From assembly GCA_030040525.1 (NCBI GenBank), contig JASHTN010000277.1, forward strand, positions 1-9,681: a stretch of DNA of 9,681 bases, read 5' to 3'. The notes beneath the pieces are model-generated. The model saw nothing but the letters and a program-made list of their open reading frames with translations. It did not search any database and had not been told where the DNA came from. Origin of the DNA: Gammaproteobacteria bacterium (GTDB lineage: Bacteria; Pseudomonadota; Gammaproteobacteria; Steroidobacterales; Steroidobacteraceae). This document shows positions 1-6,466 of the stretch, one piece after another. Every line of letters begins with the position of its first letter. Within the stretch, counting starts at the first letter, position 1. The translations under genes were made by a program, and so were the position numbers.

Positions 1-1059
1 CTCGGTGAGGAACACCACCATCGCACCGTTATAACTCGCGTACAGGAACGACAGCCACAGCTCGGTGGCGAGCAGCCGCGGAAACGACGGCGCCTGCACG
101 AGCCACGACATCACGGGATAGGCAGTGAGCAGCATGAGCAGCGTGCAGCCGACGAGCAGCGGCCGCCGCCCCACGCGGTCCGAGAGCGCCCCCATCACCG
201 GCAGCCAGAAGAGGTTTGAGGCCCCCACGCACAGCGTCGCGAAGAAGGCGTCGGCGCCGGAGAGCTTGAGCACCTCGCTGCCGAAGGTCGGCGTATACGC
301 CGTGATCAGATAGAAGGAGACCGTGGTCATGGTGACCAGCAGCGCACCGCTCACCACCACCGTCCAGCTCTCGCGCAGCGACCGCAGCAGTTGCACGAAG
401 CCTGGACGCTGCGGCCGGGAGGCGAATGCGGCCGTCTCCTCGAGTGAGCCCCGCAGCCACAGCAGCAGCGGCACGATCGCGCAGCCGAGCAGCAGTGGCA
501 CACGCCAGCCCCAGGCGCTCATCGCGGCCGGCGTGAGGCGCGACTGCAGCGCGAGCCCCATGAGCGCCGCGAACATGACCGCGACCTGCTGGCTGGCCGA
601 CTGCCAGCTCACGTAGAAGCCTCGGTGGCCGGGCGTGGCAATCTCCGCGAGGTACACCGACACGCCCCCGAGCTCCATGCCCGCGGACAGGCCCTGCAGC
701 AGGCGGCCGACGAGCACCAGGAGCGGCGCGGCCAGGCCGAGTGCCGCGTAGCCAGGCGTGCAGGCGGTCAGCAGAATTCCGCTGGCCATGAGGGCGAGGG
801 TCAGCAGGAGACCCGCGCGGCGCCCGTGCCGGTCGGCGTAGACGCCGAGCACGATCGCACCGATCGGACGCATGAGGAATCCCGCGCCGAAGGTCGCGAA
901 TGCCAGCATGAGCGAGGCGAAGGCGCTGGCGGCGGGAAAGAACGCGCGACCGATGGCGCCGGCGTAGTAGCCGAACACCATGAAGTCGTACATCTCGAGG
1001 AAGTTGCCGCTCGCGACGCGGATCACGGCGCCGGCACGCGACTGGCCTCGAGGCCTCAC
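1..1059 (-). CDS. MHS-family MFS transporter, CitA/TcuC-like carboxylate-proton symporter (3' end cut by window edge)
   Basis: Reading the minus strand from a GTG at 1059 gives 353 uninterrupted residues that run off the left edge. The protein is recognisable as the metabolite:H+ symporter branch of the major facilitator superfamily, and closest in my memory to CitA/TcuC (citrate/tricarballylate uptake at the inner membrane). Landmarks are SGNFLEMYDF at residues 17-26 entering TM1, RPIGAIVLGVYADRHGRR at 64-81 (the loop 2-3 MFS signature), GRLLQGLSAGMELGG at 118-132 in TM4, EIATPGHRGFY at 139-149, and a second MFS signature SDRVGRR at 293-299. Family members are about 430 residues, so roughly the last 75-80 residues (final two helices) lie outside. 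The GTG start puts GNF at the usual distance from the N-terminus and sits one base after the hydrolase stop, with no good Shine-Dalgarno, which implies translational coupling. The family is sure. The substrate (citrate, tricarballylate or another carboxylate) is inferred. Confidence 0.9.
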   Translation of the reverse strand, partial: MRPRGQSRAGAVIRVASGNFLEMYDFMVFGYYAGAIGRAFFPAASAFASLMLAFATFGAGFLMRPIGAIVLGVYADRHGRRAGLLLTLALMASGILLTACTPGYAALGLAAPLLVLVGRLLQGLSAGMELGGVSVYLAEIATPGHRGFYVSWQSASQQVAVMFAALMGLALQSRLTPAAMSAWGWRVPLLLGCAIVPLLLWLRGSLEETAAFASRPQRPGFVQLLRSLRESWTVVVSGALLVTMTTVSFYLITAYTPTFGSEVLKLSGADAFFATLCVGASNLFWLPVMGALSDRVGRRPLLVGCTLLMLLTAYPVMSWLVQAPSFPRLLATELWLSFLYASYNGAMVVFLTE

Positions 1060-1060
1060 C

Positions 1061-3013
1061 TCAGGCCCGCCGCGGAATGACCGGCAGCCGTACGTGCGAG
1101 GGCCGGCCGGCGTCCAGGTAGACACTGTTGCGCGCGATCCTCTGGGTGAGCCCCCTGCCCTCCGGCGCACCGGTGTTGGGATTGACATCGAAGTGGGGGA
1201 AGTTGCTCGAGGAGACGTCGAGGCGGATGCGGTGACCCCTCACGAAGGTGTTGGACGTCGGAAAGGCGGTCACCGTGATCGGGTACACGCGGCCGGGCGT
1301 CATGAGCGTCGGGCTCTCCCAGGAGTCGCGGTAGCGGCAGCGCAGGATTCCGTCCGTCAGGTTGAGGGCAAAGCCCTGCGGGTAATCCTCGCTCGGCGGG
1401 TAGACATCGATCAGCTTGATGGTGAAATCGGTGTCGCCGGCGTCGGAGCTGATCCAGAGCCTGGCCTCGATGGCGCCGGTCACCTCGAGGTCATCGGCAA
1501 GCGGCTCGCTCTGGAAGACGAGCACATCCGGCCGTGCTGACACCGCAGCGTACGGCGCCCGCGAGCCGTAGAACTGCGGGCCCTCGCGCTGATCGTAGCC
1601 GCCGCCACGCATCAGCGGCTCACCCGAGGTGATGGTGCCACCCATGGTAGGCACGGGGTGGCGCGGATCGAAGTCGTAGCGGCGCGGGGCGTGCGTGCCG
1701 GTCGGCGCCTCACGCGACAGCCGGCCGCCGGCGAGGAGGTAATAAGGAGTGAGCCGGCGGTCGGGAATCGGCCAGTCGCTCTCGCTGCGCCAGCGTCCGC
1801 CATGGTCGAGGCGGCCGTCGGCAAGCCTGCGCCCGCTGCCGCCGCCCATGACGAACAGCCGCACCGGCGGCTCGGGCGTGCCGCTGCCGCTCGTGCCCTT
1901 CAGGTGGCGGTCGAACCACTCGAGGCGCCGCGCGAAGATGTCGCCGCCGTCGGCGTCGAGCGTCGAGCCGGGCCCGAGGTCGATGTCGCCGGCATGAGTC
2001 GCCGAGCGGGCGCCATGAGTCCACGGCCCCATGATCAGCCGCACCGGGGCGCGCTTGCGCCCGGAGAGCCCGAGGTAGTTCTCGGTGGCGGTGCGGGCGT
2101 AGGCGTCGTACCACCCCGAGAGGTGGACCATGGCGGCGTCTGCGAACTGCCCGTAATAGCCGGCCGCATAGATCCCGAGCTGCTGCCAGTAGGCGTCGAA
2201 CCGGCCGTGCTCCCACTGCTCGTAGACGTAGTCCTCGTATTCCGGAATGAGACTGAGCGGGCTGTGGCCGCGCCGCCAGGGCATGTGCGCGAACCAGGCT
2301 TTGAGATCGACGGCCTTGAGAGCCGCGAGGCGCCGCGGATCGCGCTGTCGCGCGGTGCTCTCGAGTCCCAGGTCGTATGCCCAGGTGACCTGTTTCAGCT
2401 CGAACGCCCCGCCCTGGCGGATGCCGCCCTGGTAGGCGTTGGAGAAGCCCCCGCAGTCGACGTACATCGCCTTGAGCCCGGGCGGATTCAGGCAGCCGAG
2501 CGCGACCTGGGTGTGAGCGGCGTACGAGAGGCCCATGGTGCCAAACGCGCCGTTGCTCCAGGGTTGCGCGACGAGCCAGCGGCAGGTGTCGAAGCCGTCC
2601 GCGCCTTCGTTCAGGTACTTGACGAACTCGCCTTCGGAGTCGTGCCGGCCGCGGCAGTCCTGGAGGACCACGACGTAACCCCGGCGCACGTAATAGGCCG
2701 CGACCTCGGCGCGCGTGCGCGGCACCGGGTTCGCCGCCGTGACGTCGCGGAAGTAGGTGACGTTGCGGCCGTAGGGGGTGCGCTCGAGGATCGCCGGAAA
2801 ACCCCCGGCGGCGGGCTGGCCGTTGCGCGCCGGACGGTAGACGTCGGTCGCGAGTCGCACGCCGTCGCGCATGACGACACGCCGGTTGCTCTCGAGGACC
2901 ACCTCGAAGGGGCCCGCAGTGTCGTCGCCTGCCGACGCCCGCGCCCCGCGCGCCCCGCACAGGCCGAAGGCGACAGCGAGCGCCGAGAAGGCGCGGCGGC
3001 TTAAGCGTGGCAT
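1061..3013 (-). CDS. Tat-exported CocE/NonD-family serine hydrolase (X-Pro dipeptidyl-peptidase S15 type)
   Basis: This 650-residue protein has the architecture of CocE/NonD hydrolases (cocaine esterase, glutaryl-7-ACA acylase, X-Pro peptidase): an alpha/beta-hydrolase domain at about 40-345 and a C-terminal jelly-roll (PepX_C) domain at about 370-640. The nucleophile is Ser163 in GTMGLSYAAHTQ, the acid Asp303 in LSGWYDAY, and the base His333 in MGPWTHG; all three contexts match the family. The N-terminus carries SRRAFS (twin-arginine pattern) at 5-10, a hydrophobic stretch, and an ASA cleavage site at 26-28, so export by Tat to the periplasm is likely. The ATG is preceded by GGGAAG with an 8-base gap. 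The gene starts a two-gene unit with the transporter directly downstream. The family reaction is hydrolysis of esters or amides (alpha-amino-acid esters, beta-lactam side chains, peptides); the substrate here cannot be told from sequence. Length and all key residues look intact. Confidence 0.93.
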   Translation of the reverse strand: MPRLSRRAFSALAVAFGLCGARGARASAGDDTAGPFEVVLESNRRVVMRDGVRLATDVYRPARNGQPAAGGFPAILERTPYGRNVTYFRDVTAANPVPRTRAEVAAYYVRRGYVVVLQDCRGRHDSEGEFVKYLNEGADGFDTCRWLVAQPWSNGAFGTMGLSYAAHTQVALGCLNPPGLKAMYVDCGGFSNAYQGGIRQGGAFELKQVTWAYDLGLESTARQRDPRRLAALKAVDLKAWFAHMPWRRGHSPLSLIPEYEDYVYEQWEHGRFDAYWQQLGIYAAGYYGQFADAAMVHLSGWYDAYARTATENYLGLSGRKRAPVRLIMGPWTHGARSATHAGDIDLGPGSTLDADGGDIFARRLEWFDRHLKGTSGSGTPEPPVRLFVMGGGSGRRLADGRLDHGGRWRSESDWPIPDRRLTPYYLLAGGRLSREAPTGTHAPRRYDFDPRHPVPTMGGTITSGEPLMRGGGYDQREGPQFYGSRAPYAAVSARPDVLVFQSEPLADDLEVTGAIEARLWISSDAGDTDFTIKLIDVYPPSEDYPQGFALNLTDGILRCRYRDSWESPTLMTPGRVYPITVTAFPTSNTFVRGHRIRLDVSSSNFPHFDVNPNTGAPEGRGLTQRIARNSVYLDAGRPSHVRLPVIPRRA

Positions 3014-3083
3014 GGCGTCATCTTCCCAGCCGGCACGCCTCGCGGGTAGGGGGCGCTTAATAGTTCCTTACTGTGCGATCACA

Positions 3084-3110
3084 TTGTGCCGGCCACGAAC
3101 GTGCTTTAAT
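3084..3110 (+). promoter_or_regulatory. Candidate sigma70-type promoter for the lipoprotein gene
   Basis: TTTAAT at 3105-3110 matches five of six positions of the -10 consensus. TTGTGC at 3084-3089 matches only three of six of the -35, and the spacer is 15 bp, short of the optimum. The predicted start near 3117 would leave a leader of about 24 bases containing the strong ribosome-binding site. The assignment rests on position and the good -10 only. Confidence 0.35.
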
Positions 3111-3126
3111 CCGCACGCGGAACACC

Positions 3127-3132
3127 GGGAGG
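3127..3132 (+). promoter_or_regulatory. Strong ribosome-binding site that fixes the lipoprotein start
   Basis: GGGAGG lies 8 bases before the ATG at 3141. The reading frame is open further upstream, to 2871, but that extension lies antisense to the hydrolase start and has no such site. This sequence and the lipoprotein signal directly after 3141 decide the start. Confidence 0.8.
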
Positions 3133-3140
3133 CGGAAACC

Positions 3141-3917
3141 ATGCGCGCACCAGGGAGCAGGTTCATCGGACTGACTGCAGTCCTCGTCGCTTTCGGTCTC
3201 GCCGGCTGCAACTCCTCGACGAGCAGCGGCTCCAGCAGCACCACCGATCAATCGGCGATCGGCGTATGGAGCGGGACCGACTCCGTCACCGGCGACACGG
3301 TGGTCGCCATCGTCAACTCCGGCGGCCAGGCGACCTTCATCCGCAGCGATGGGGTGCAGTTCGACGGCACGGTGGAGGTCTCGGGCACGACGCTCGCCGC
3401 GACCGTCACCGGTTACACCAATTTCGGCCAGACCTTCAGCGACGGCTCCACCTACGGCATCGGGACGCTGAACGGCACGGTCTCGACCGGCAGCTCACTC
3501 AGCGCCAGCCTCACCTTCACCACCAACGGCAACACGTCGCTGACCGGCACCTGGTCGCTCAGCTTCGAGGCGCTCTCGAACACCGCCTCCTCGACCGCTG
3601 CGGTGGCGGGCAACTACACCGACATCGCCACCAATGCCACGCTCGCCATCGCGAGCAACGGCGTCATGAGTGAGCAGAACACCGCCAATGGCTGCGTGCT
3701 CAACGGCTCGATCTCAACCACCGACAGCAGCGTGAACGTCTACCAGGTGTCCTACACGCTCGAGGACTGCACCGGCACCTACGCTCCGCTCAACGGCGTG
3801 CAGTTCACCGGTCTTGCCTACGTCGATACCAATGCGTCGCCGACGGAGCTCGTCATCGCCGTCGCCGGGGCGAACTCCACCAGCAAATACGCGATCGTGT
3901 CGGACCTGAACAGCTGA
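3141..3917 (+). CDS. Predicted outer-membrane lipoprotein with internal duplication, function unknown
   Basis: This 258-residue protein begins with a type II (lipoprotein) signal peptide: Arg-containing n-region, hydrophobic core at 9-20, and lipobox LAGC with Cys23 as the acylated residue. Position +2 is Asn, not Asp, so the usual Lol rule predicts sorting to the outer membrane. A Ser/Thr linker (24-38) follows, then a Gly/Thr/Ser-rich, charge-poor region of short alternating strands, as in a beta-sandwich or barrel. Two halves, about 40-92 and 155-207, look related: each starts G-[VN]-[WY] and shares a pattern of VAIVNSGG or LAIASNG followed by a GT/GS-x-[VI] strand. Cys185 and Cys210 in the second half could form a periplasmic disulfide. 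Similar small lipoproteins of unknown role occur in proteobacteria. It stands alone between a divergent promoter and the next cassette, so context gives no function. Confidence 0.85.
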   Translation: MRAPGSRFIGLTAVLVAFGLAGCNSSTSSGSSSTTDQSAIGVWSGTDSVTGDTVVAIVNSGGQATFIRSDGVQFDGTVEVSGTTLAATVTGYTNFGQTFSDGSTYGIGTLNGTVSTGSSLSASLTFTTNGNTSLTGTWSLSFEALSNTASSTAAVAGNYTDIATNATLAIASNGVMSEQNTANGCVLNGSISTTDSSVNVYQVSYTLEDCTGTYAPLNGVQFTGLAYVDTNASPTELVIAVAGANSTSKYAIVSDLNS

Positions 3918-3934
3918 GGCGTCGGGCGTGAACA

Positions 3935-3958
3935 GCCGCTGGCGCTGCCAACAGCGGC
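3935..3958. other. Dyad GCCGCTG-N10-CAGCGGC upstream of the dehydrogenase cassette
   Basis: A perfect 7-bp inverted repeat with a 10-base centre lies between the lipoprotein stop (3917) and the GTG of the dehydrogenase (3983). In RNA it forms a GC-rich hairpin, but no T-run follows, so it is a poor intrinsic terminator. Its size and place, just ahead of an operon that ends with a TetR gene, also suit an operator. The sequence alone does not decide between the two. Confidence 0.4.
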
Positions 3959-3982
3959 GGCGCCGTGGCATGCTAGGCGGCA

Positions 3983-4969
3983 GTGACTGACCTGCGCATC
4001 GGGTTTATCGGCTTAGGCAACGTCGGCGGCGCGCTTGCGGGCAACCTGCTCCGCCACGGCGTCGACCTGACTGTCCGCGACCTCGACCCGGCGCGCGTCG
4101 CGGCGTTTACCTCGCGCGGAGCGAAGTCGGCCGCCTCGCCTGCCGGGCTCGCTCGCGCGGTGGATCTGGTCATCACCTGCCTGCCCTCTCCGGCCGCCTC
4201 CGCCGCCGTCCTCGAGGCCCCCGATGGGGTGCTCGCGGGACTCTCCCCGGGCAAGGTGTGGCTCGAGATGAGCACGACCGACCAGGCCGAGGCGATCCGC
4301 CTCGCTGCCCGCGTCGAGGCGCTGGGCGGCACCGCGCTCGACTGTCCGGTGTCAGGCGGCTGCCACCGCGCCGCCACCGGCAACATCTCGATATTCGCCG
4401 GCGGCAGCCGCGCAGCTTTCGAGCGCGTCCTGCCGGTGCTGTCGATCCTCGGCCGCAGCATTCTGCACACCGGCCCGGTGGGCTCGGCGTCCGCGCTCAA
4501 GGTGCTCACCAACTACCTGGCCACGGTGCACCTGGCCGCGCTCGCCGAGGCGCTCACGGTCGCCAGGGTAGCGGGTCTCGATCTCAACACCACCTACGAG
4601 GGCATCCGCATCTCCTCCGGCAACTCGTTCGTCCACGAGACGGAGTCGCAGGTCATCCTCAACGGCAGCCGCGACATCGGCTTCACCATGGAGCTGGTCA
4701 TCAAGGATGTCGGGCTGTTCGAGGCACTCGGGCGCGCCCACGGCGTGCCGCTCGAGCTCTCGCCGCTGGTGCTGAGCCTCTTCAGGGACGGCCTGCGCCG
4801 CTACGGTCCGCGCGAGCATTCGCCCAACATCATCCGGCGCCTCGAGGAGGCCTGCGGCGTGCGGGTGCAGGCGCCGGGCTTCCCGGCGCAGATCGTCGAC
4901 GACCAGCCGAAGGTTCCGGGCGCCGAGGTCGTGCCGCGCGGGCAGCGCGGGCCGCCAGCCGGGACGTGA
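3983..4969 (+). CDS. NAD(P)-dependent beta-hydroxyacid dehydrogenase (3-hydroxyisobutyrate dehydrogenase / tartronate-semialdehyde reductase family)
   Basis: The 328-residue protein has the family's full set of signatures. The Rossmann loop is GFIGLGNVGGALAGNL at 7-22 (Val14 where most members have Met). The substrate-binding motif is DCPVSGG at 120-126, followed by GNISIFAGG. The catalytic helix carries Lys173 and Asn177 in ALKVLTNYLA, and the C-terminal domain carries KD at 241-242. Such enzymes interconvert a beta-hydroxyacid and its semialdehyde or 2-oxo acid in the cytoplasm. The cofactor choice and substrate are not readable with confidence. The start is GTG at 3983, with AGGCGG just before it; an ATG at 3970 is out of frame. 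At 328 residues it is about 30-40 longer than usual, owing to a Pro/Gly-rich tail after residue 290 that bears no known motif. Its stop overlaps the permease start (GTGA, 4 bp), so the two are co-translated. Confidence 0.92.
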   Translation: MTDLRIGFIGLGNVGGALAGNLLRHGVDLTVRDLDPARVAAFTSRGAKSAASPAGLARAVDLVITCLPSPAASAAVLEAPDGVLAGLSPGKVWLEMSTTDQAEAIRLAARVEALGGTALDCPVSGGCHRAATGNISIFAGGSRAAFERVLPVLSILGRSILHTGPVGSASALKVLTNYLATVHLAALAEALTVARVAGLDLNTTYEGIRISSGNSFVHETESQVILNGSRDIGFTMELVIKDVGLFEALGRAHGVPLELSPLVLSLFRDGLRRYGPREHSPNIIRRLEEACGVRVQAPGFPAQIVDDQPKVPGAEVVPRGQRGPPAGT

Positions 4970-6429
4970 GCAGCCGGGCGCGGTTCCGCATCGAGCTGAT
5001 CCGCATCGAAACCCGCTCCATCGACTACGTGCCGCTCGCCGAGCGGCACGGCAAGGTCTGGCACCTGTGGCCGGTGTGGTTCTCGGGCAGCGCGCATCTC
5101 GCCACGCTCGCCGTCGGTATCCTTGGCATCACCCTCGGCGGCAACCTGCTCTGGACCATGATCGCGGTCGTCGCCGGCTGCCTGCTCGGCACCTTCTTCA
5201 TGGCGTTCCATTCCACCCAGGGCCCGCAGCTCGGGCTGCCGCAGATGATCCAGTCGCGGCCGCAGTTCGGCTATGCCGGGGCGTTGCTCGTTTGGGCCGT
5301 GGCCCTCATCGCCTACATCGGCTACAACGCCTTCAACCAGGTGCTCGCCGCCCAGGCGCTGCACCAGGTGACGGGCGCGATCTCCCCGACCTCGCCGGGC
5401 GCGATCAGCGTGTTCGCCGTGCTCGCGGTCAGCCTGGCGCTGGTCGGTTACGACAAGATCCACCTCGCGCAGCGCGGTTTTGCCTATCTCATGATCGCAA
5501 TCCTCACGCTGTTCTCCGTGGGCGCACTGCTCGCGCTGCGCTTCCCCGCGGCGCAGTGGCGCCTGCAGGATTTCCGCATGGTGCCGTTTCTCGCGCAGCT
5601 GTTTGCCGCGGCGTCCTATCAGCTCAGCTGGTCGATCTATGTCTCGGACTACTCGCGCTACCTGCCGCGCGACGTCGGCGTGCGCGCCTCGTTCTGGTGG
5701 ACCTACCTCGGAGCGTTCGTCGGCGGCGCCTGGATGATGCTGATCGGCACGGTGGCGGCGGCGACCGCGCCGCAGCTGGACGTCGCGGCCGCGATGGAGC
5801 ACGCCGCCGACCTGGTGCTGCCCGGTCTCGGCAAGGTGCTGCTGCTCGGCGGTCTGCTCGGACTCATCACCATCACCGCGCTGAATTTCTACGGCGCTTC
5901 GCTCACGCTGCTGTCGGTGGCGGACACGCTCAAGCCGCTGCGCTGCACGGTCGGCAAGCGCGTCGCGAGCCTCCTCGCGGCGCTCATCGTCAGCACCGCC
6001 ATCGCGCTCAACTCCTCGGGCAACTTCGTCGCCGGCTTCAACGACCTGCTGGCGGTGCTGCTCTACCTGTTCACGCCGTGGACCGCGATCAACCTGGTGG
6101 ACTTCTACATCGTGCGCCGCGGCCGCTATTCGATCCGCGAGATCTTCAACGCCCGCGGCATGTACGGCCGCTGGAACTGGCGTGGGCTCACCGCCTACGT
6201 CGTGGGCTTTCTGGTGATGATTCCGTTCTTCAGCACCGAGCACTACAAGGGCCCGGTGGCGCGCGCACTCGGCGGCGCCGACATCGCCATGCTGGTCGGA
6301 CTGCCGGTGGCAGCTCTCGTGTACCTCATCGCCTGCCGCTCGATCGATCTCGAGCATGACCGGCGGCGGGCGGCCGCGGCGGACCTGGGTCTCGACCCCG
6401 ACGCGCCGGCCGGCGCCGCGGTGCATTGA
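4966..6429 (+). CDS. NCS1-family permease (cytosine/purine/allantoin type)
   Basis: The 487-residue inner-membrane protein is a nucleobase:cation symporter-1. Hallmarks are the N-terminal RSIDYVPLAERHGKVWHLW at 17-35 leading into TM1, the highly conserved SDYSRYLP at 227-234, and PWTAINLVDFYIVRRGRY at 371-388. About twelve hydrophobic segments follow the expected spacing, for example 41-58, 62-82, 104-125, 147-161, 173-191, 243-265, 290-306, 334-348, 358-374, 408-422 and 440-457. NCS1 proteins import cytosine, purines, hydantoins, allantoin, thiamine or pyridoxine with H+ or Na+; substrate specificity is not predictable from these motifs. The frame is open far upstream (to 4258), but that part is a shadow of the dehydrogenase. 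The true start is the GTG at 4966, which overlaps the dehydrogenase stop and lies a few residues before the conserved N-terminus. An adjacent hydroxyacid dehydrogenase suggests uptake of something degraded to a semialdehyde or oxo acid (inference). Confidence 0.92.
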   Translation: MSSRARFRIELIRIETRSIDYVPLAERHGKVWHLWPVWFSGSAHLATLAVGILGITLGGNLLWTMIAVVAGCLLGTFFMAFHSTQGPQLGLPQMIQSRPQFGYAGALLVWAVALIAYIGYNAFNQVLAAQALHQVTGAISPTSPGAISVFAVLAVSLALVGYDKIHLAQRGFAYLMIAILTLFSVGALLALRFPAAQWRLQDFRMVPFLAQLFAAASYQLSWSIYVSDYSRYLPRDVGVRASFWWTYLGAFVGGAWMMLIGTVAAATAPQLDVAAAMEHAADLVLPGLGKVLLLGGLLGLITITALNFYGASLTLLSVADTLKPLRCTVGKRVASLLAALIVSTAIALNSSGNFVAGFNDLLAVLLYLFTPWTAINLVDFYIVRRGRYSIREIFNARGMYGRWNWRGLTAYVVGFLVMIPFFSTEHYKGPVARALGGADIAMLVGLPVAALVYLIACRSIDLEHDRRRAAAADLGLDPDAPAGAAVH

Positions 6430-6453
6430 CGCCTCCAGGAGCACTGTTACTAT
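6426..6453 (+). promoter_or_regulatory. Candidate extended -10 promoter ahead of the TetR gene
   Basis: TTGACG (6426-6431, five of six) and TACTAT (6448-6453, four of six) are 16 bp apart, and TGT directly precedes the -10, giving an extended -10. A 9-bp palindrome, CTCCAGGAG (6433-6441), sits between the two boxes, where a repressor could act. The -35 overlaps the permease stop codon. Transcription would start near 6460, after the GGGAG ribosome-binding site at 6455-6459, leaving a leader of only about 7 bases. Either this promoter makes a nearly leaderless mRNA or the regulator is mainly expressed by read-through from the permease. Confidence 0.4.
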
Positions 6454-6466
6454 CGGGAGCGCAGTC

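Larger units (their letters stand above)
3014..3140. other. Divergent intergenic region between hydrolase and lipoprotein genes
   Basis: These 127 bp separate two genes transcribed away from each other and must hold both promoters. They are noticeably more AT-rich around 3058-3110 than the coding DNA on either side. A perfect 12-bp dyad, TGTGCGATCACA, lies at 3072-3083. Its half-sites resemble a CRP arm, but the 4-bp centre is too short for the usual TGTGA-N6-TCACA, so a CRP site is not claimed. Leftward, TATTAA (minus strand, near 3057-3062) is a possible -10 for the hydrolase, with no convincing -35. Confidence 0.6.

Noticed and set aside
29..460. 143-residue minus-strand frame in the left part
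   Set aside because: It is out of frame with the transporter, whose signatures run unbroken from 1059 to the edge.
1658..3004. 448-residue plus-strand reading frame antisense to the hydrolase
   Set aside because: It is a GC-driven shadow with no domain, and the opposite strand encodes an intact triad hydrolase.
3072..3088. Possible CRP site
   Set aside because: The arms TGTG and CACA are there, but the spacing is 4 bp where CRP needs 8 between these tetramers.
4258..4965. In-frame open extension of the permease that would make a 723-residue protein
   Set aside because: It lies wholly inside the well-supported dehydrogenase gene in another frame, is Arg/His-rich, and resembles no domain. 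The GTG at 4966 begins the conserved NCS1 N-terminus.
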